A stretch of 64,000 bases of DNA, from positions 263,223,958-263,287,957 of the forward strand of contig NC_080540.1 of assembly GCF_028640845.1 (NCBI RefSeq), read 5' to 3'. Positions 59,644 to 64,000 of the stretch are shown here, one piece after another. Made by a program: the position numbers and the translations under genes. Position 1 is the first letter of the stretch. Each line of letters begins with the position of its first letter. Origin of the DNA: Ahaetulla prasina (Eukaryota; Chordata; Lepidosauria; Squamata; Colubridae). The notes below the pieces were generated by a model that saw nothing but the letters and a program-made list of their open reading frames with translations, made no database searches and had not been told where the DNA came from.

Positions 59644-60624
59644 TCATCCAGGAGGACGCCTGTTGCGCACCCTCTCCATCGGGGCCAGTGACTCGCCCCC
59701 GACAGTCAGCCGTGGACTCAGCTGACTGTACCGGGATGCCGGCATCCACAGCCACTCTGTCTTGGAGGGATTGAGCTTGAGCCTGTTTCTCCCCATCCAG
59801 ACCCGTACGGCCTCCAAACACCGGGACAGCACTTCGATAGCTTCGTTGGGGTGGCCCGGTGTGGAAAAGTACAGCTGGGTGTCATCAGCGTACAGCTGGT
59901 ACCTCACACCGAAGCCACTGATGATCTCACCCAGCGGCTTCATATAGATGTTGAACAGAAGGGGCGAGAGGATCGACCCCTGCGGCACCCCACAAGTGAG
60001 GCGCCTCGGAGCCGACCTCTGCCCCCCTGTCAACACCGTCTGCGACCGATCGGAGAGATAGGAGGAGAACCACCGATAAACGGTGCCTCCCACTCCCAAT
60101 CCCTCCAACCGGTGCAGCAGGATACCATGGTCGATGGTATCAAAAGCCGCTGAGAGGTCTAATAGGACCAGGGCAGAGGAACAACCCCTATCCCTGGCCC
60201 TCCAGAGATCATCCACCAACGCGACCAAAGCCGTCTCAGTGCTGTAACCGGGTCGGAAACCGGACTGGAACGGGTCTAGATAGACAGTTTCCTCCAGGTG
60301 CAAGGGAAACTGATATGCCACCATACTCTCTACAACCTTCGCCGCGGAGCGAAGGTTGGAGACCGGACGATAATTACCTAAAACAGCCGGGTCCAGGGAA
60401 GGCTTCTTGAGGAGGGGTCTCACCACCGCCTCTTTCAAGGCGGCTGGGAAGACTCCCTCCACCAAGGAAGCGTTCGTAATAGCCTGGAGCCAGCCTCGTG
60501 TCACCTCCTGAGTGGCCAGTACCAACCAGGAGGGGCACGGGTCCAGTAAACACGTGGTAGCATTCAGCCTACCCAACAACCTGTCCATGTCCTCGGGAGC
60601 CACAGGGTCAAACTCATCCCACAA
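59644..60624 (-). pseudogene. L2 LINE ORF2, reverse transcriptase segment
   Basis: 326 codons from an internal Met. The open frame really continues upstream to about 60697. Reverse transcriptase blocks are intact: NYRPVSN (84-90), LDPFQSGFRPGYSTETALV (116-134), LLDLSAAFDTIDH (154-166), GVPQGSILSPLLFN (212-225) and the catalytic YADD (245-248). After ...MERVR the reading shifts, and the frame closes in RRPPG. A 2-bp loss by comparison with L2 relatives (GV.LDE.LSFEDHLA follows in another frame) would explain it. Without an N-terminal endonuclease it cannot move by itself. Confidence 0.92.
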
Positions 60625-60697
60625 AATGTCACCAAGACCACCCTCAGACGTCCCATCTGAGTCACCGCAATTCTGGTCCAGACCGTCCCGAAGCTGA

Positions 60698-62974
60698 ACG
60701 ATTTTATCGTATAGATAACCGTTAAACTCCTAACCGTTAAACTCCTAAGCAGTATTAAGTGAGTTGGATCCTCACTTAATGCATCCAAAAGTATTATTGT
60801 TATTATTACTTAATACTAAGGTAATTTCTTACTTTCTACTAAGGTGATTTAAATAGAAAAAAAGTCCTTCCAACAACATATTTAATTAAGAGGTTTTTTA
60901 AAAACACTTTAATACTGATCATAAGGATGCTCCAGAAGAAGAAATTTTGTTGATTTTCCAAAATTGGATTCTTCTTTATGATTTTTTAAACATCTTTTTT
61001 TGCAAGTTTCATTTGAGTTTCATATTATTTTGGCATGGAAATTTAAGCTTCAAATAAAAAAAAATACCAGAAAATTTACACTAACATTTTCTTGTCACCC
61101 AAAGTATAATTACTTGAAACCTTTATTATGGGGTGTTTCAACAACCAATTCACTGCTTCATGCATATATTATGTGTGCCTAATGTAATATAAATTAAAAT
61201 GTGATATATTGGCATATCCTTAAGCTCCAGTACACAGATTTGGCTATTTTGTCACGATCAACATTCCAACATATATGTATAATATAAATAATGTCCTCTT
61301 CAAGGCAAGTTCTGTTTTTGATGACCACATAGACAAGTTTCATTAATATAGAAATGGTATGCTACCACCTTATCATGCAACTTTTAAAAGTTTTTCAACT
61401 TTCCAGTTTAGTTTATAGCCGTGAAATTGTGACATGTAAATCCTAAAGAGGCCTTTTTTTTTTTTGTCAATAAGCCACATGTAGCTCATTGCTACTAATT
61501 GGACAGAAAGAGGTATACAGATATTGAAAAATATATGCACACATTTATATATGGTATTTCTAAAGGGAACATCTCTGTAACATCTGTCTTTGCCTTACCT
61601 AAAACAAGTGTTCTCTAAATTTCACCTTTTTTTCAGCTCCTAAGAGGTGGCAGAGAAAGGAATTAAAATACAGAGTTTAATGTAAGTTCTCTTCATATTC
61701 TTATTTCCGTTGTACCAGATTTACTGAAAAAAGTATGATTTTTTTCCCTACAAATAATTTCTTTTGAAGTTGGATTATGGTGTTATTTTATAGCAGTAAG
61801 TAAATAGCATAATAAGAATAGTGGAAATTTAGTATATTTTAGTATATTTTGCTATTTTATATCTGACTGAGCAAAATACACCAGTTCTTTTACGGCTGGC
61901 TTCAGGGAAGTTTTGCTTTATTTTATTTATTTTACTTTTTTATTCTGATGTCCAGAATAAAATGATAATGTTTAGTCAATACCTTTTTAAATTTAGTAAG
62001 ACATTTACTGTTGCCCCTACAATGGGTCAAAAATATTTACCAGGATGGGACAAAGTCTTAGTAAAGCCATGGTTCAATATAAGTCTTCATTATCATTTCA
62101 GTAGATTATGTCAGAAAAGGTGCACATTATGTTAGTCTAACATATCTGTTTATTTGGTTAATTTATACCCTTTCTGGCCTGCTGCTTAATCAAGATGCTA
62201 CAAAATGTTAAAAGCAGCAAAAATAAACAGCAAGAAACAGATTAAAATGGATTATAAATAAATACTACTTAGTATTCCACTTTTCACATTTAACTGTCAA
62301 GTTCTGCCATTTTTCCATCTAAAATGAAAAGGGACAAAAAGCTGGGGAATGGAGAGCTATAGGAGAGGACATCCTTATAGTTGACATTTCATGGAAGAGA
62401 AAAGAAGACTGTTCAAATATAAATATAAAGACTAATTTTATTTATTTGACCATTTGTGTACACTGGAAGGGTTAACTATGAAGACCAAAACCACAAATGG
62501 GCCTTTGAAAATATTGGATGCTGCTTTCAAAACTGTTCCAGTTGCTGCCAAACTATGGGACATAGAGCATTCAGCAATGTACAAAACTCATTACACAAAA
62601 GATCTGTTGTAAATGTAGTCTAGTGGATTTTTGAATGAAAATAGCATTAAGAAAGTAGGATGAAGCCTATGACTTATATTTTGCATGGCAGTTAAAATTG
62701 TCACTAATGTAGTGCTTCTAGAAAGGCACCATTTTAAGTTTAGGCATCCAAAGAAGCCCCACATAGGTAATTACCTTCAGCCTATTTACTTTTGGGAGTT
62801 GTTAATTTTATTTTATGGTGCACAAGAAGTATCAGCTTTTATAGCCATATTCTCTTCGGTGATAAAGAAAAGAGACAGTGAATTGTCAAAACTGTAATAA
62901 CAGGTCACACTGGGTTCTACTCCTGCTTTCAGATGCTAAAAAATAGTGCAAATATTTTACTTAAAAATTTCTAA
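60698..62974. other. anonymous AT-rich DNA
   Basis: Begins with a tandemly doubled 'ccgttaaactcctaa' near 60720. No repeat family or gene is recognised. Confidence 0.45.
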
Positions 62975-62981
62975 TTCATTT

Positions 62982-63245
62982 TTTTAAATTTGAATTTATA
63001 TTCCGCCCTTCTCCGAAGACTCAGGGTGGCTTACACTGTGTTAAGCAATAGTCTTCATCCATTTGTATATTATATACAAAGTCAACTTTTTATTGCCCCC
63101 AACAATCTGGGTCCTCATTTTACCTATCTTATAAAGGATGGAAGGCTGAGTCAACCTTGGGCCTGGTGGGACTTGAACTTGCAGTAATTGCAAGCAGCTG
63201 TGTTAATAACAGACAGACTTAGTCTGCTGAGCCACCAAAGGCCCT
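62982..63245 (-). mobile_element. full-length tRNA-derived SINE with L2-like tail
   Basis: Minus-strand copy of the SINE at 46519. It has a tRNA head with an A-box-like 'tggctcagcagac' and a B-box-like 'gttcaagtccc', the 'aggacccagattgttggg' body and the 'ccctgagtcttcggagaagg' tail. Flanks TTCATTT at 62975-62981 and 63246-63252 are identical. Confidence 0.9.
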
Positions 63246-63276
63246 TTCATTTCTCTTCAGCTACAATTGTTTAAGC

Positions 63277-63397
63277 CAGGAGTGGGGTACCATGGTCCTT
63301 TTATGAATTGTGGATTTCAGCTCCCAGAATTCCTGAACCAGCCATGCTGGGAGTTGAAGTCCACAAATCATAAAAAGGCTATGGTTCTCCACCCCTG
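63277..63397. mobile_element. palindromic hAT-type MITE
   Basis: 121 bp. The arms pair around 'ctcccagaattcctgaacc' and 'agccatgctgggagttgaag'. Ends CAGGAGTGGGGTACC and TTCTCCACCCCTG. Flanks GTTTAAGC (63269-63276) and GCTTAAGC (63398-63405) match at 7 of 8. Confidence 0.85.
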
Positions 63398-63405
63398 GCT
63401 TAAGC

Positions 63406-64000
63406 CAATGTTATACCCAGGTGCAGATTATTTTCACAGTGTATATTTAAATCTTGTAAGAGAGATCATAGTTTAGAAAGTTACAACTGATGACCTGGAT
63501 ATTGCTGTGGCCATTATGGGTTTCTTGAGTTGCTGACTGTTTCTTAGGCTTGGTTCCTTGTACAAAGAGATAAATAAAGGATGACCTTTTTGAAGACTTA
63601 TGCTTAAGTAGTGCAGAACATTTCGCAAATGCGTCACCCATCAAAGCTGGTAGATTGGTGATGATAAAGAATAATCAAAACTAGTAACCCTCTTTAAACA
63701 GTGTTCTGCTTAACTTTTCTGAATATTAACAGCTCCACTAAACAAAATATATCACTAGGAATAAAAGAAAACAAAGGCCAGTCTAAAAAAAAAGAATCCT
63801 TTTTGTTTTAGTGCAGACTTTAATTGAAGAAAAGTATTTTTTAACAAAAACTTAGCCAGGTTTTCAAAAGCATGCATTAGTCACTAACAATATAGTCTCA
63901 TGCATATGCTCAATATTTAGGCAATTTACTATTTTTATCTTAATTAAGATATATCTTTTCAGCCAGCAACAAGCCAAGTCATCTGTACTGTCATTATGTT
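63406..64000. other. anonymous AT-rich DNA
   Basis: Nothing recognised up to the window end. Confidence 0.45.

Larger units (their letters stand above)
58826..60697 (-). mobile_element. L2-clade LINE, well preserved, 5'-truncated
   Basis: Minus-strand LINE of about 1.87 kb, much richer in GC than its surroundings. It holds most of an ORF2 reverse transcriptase plus C-terminal region, a 3' UTR (58840-59040) and a (TTTA)n-type tail at 58826-58850. The coding part is open apart from one frameshift near 59625-59650. It starts inside ORF2 and lacks the endonuclease. Its 3' UTR end ('accgtcctgagtccttcgg' read on the minus strand) is shared with the SINEs at 46519, 45188 and 62982. Confidence 0.92.

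Noticed and set aside
59644..60624. 326-codon frame considered as a host gene
   Set aside because: It is an L2 LINE reverse transcriptase, 5'-truncated, with the L2 3' UTR and tail following.

Overview
The window looks like AT-rich intergenic or deep-intronic DNA from a squamate, most likely an advanced snake. The evidence is the repeat content: a Bov-B (RTE) LINE, Sauria-type SINEs, CR1/L2/L3-type LINEs, an L3-like LINE carrying an (AATAG)n tail, an R4-type LINE remnant, two Ty3/gypsy elements and many short hAT-type elements. I found no convincing host protein-coding gene, tRNA, rRNA, CRISPR array or operon. The long open frames all belong to retroelements, and most short ones are chance frames or simple repeats.

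Layout. 0-7 kb: a hAT-type MITE (family B), a MIR-like SINE next to a Tigger-like element, an L3-like LINE 3' end, a Sauria SINE split by a CR1 insertion, and a second MIR-like SINE split by a family-B MITE. 7.5-9.9 kb: a decayed Bov-B LINE with a palindromic hAT element inserted. 10-18.9 kb: mostly anonymous sequence with one weak exon candidate near 17.9 kb. 18.9-22.9 kb: a third hAT family and an internally deleted gypsy element (minus strand) that itself carries a MITE. 24-29 kb: LINE 3' fragments in anonymous DNA. 29.6-34.0 kb: a full-length but inactivated gypsy element (plus strand) with two LTRs and a 5-bp target duplication. 35.3-36.0 kb: a solo LTR. 38.6-48.3 kb: CR1, hAT, R4, L3-like, SINE and L2 remnants. 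49.2-50.1 kb: several hAT elements and a long hairpin. 50.1-53.2 kb: repeat-poor sequence, part of which could be conserved noncoding DNA. 54-58.6 kb: two more family-B MITEs, a (GATA)n tract and the (AATAG)n/L3 tract. 58.8-60.7 kb: a GC-rich, well-preserved L2-clade LINE with one frameshift. 62.9-63.4 kb: a SINE and a palindromic hAT element.

The elements form a layered record. Bov-B 3' tails are shared by Sauria SINEs, and the L2 3' tail is shared by a second tRNA-derived SINE, so each SINE has a plausible partner LINE here. Short hAT elements are the most frequent recent insertions: several have perfect 8-bp target duplications, and two split older elements cleanly. The short hAT families share similar CAGTGGTG or CAGGGGT ends, which suggests a few transposases mobilised them all. 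Family names rest on recalled repeat features, not on a database search.
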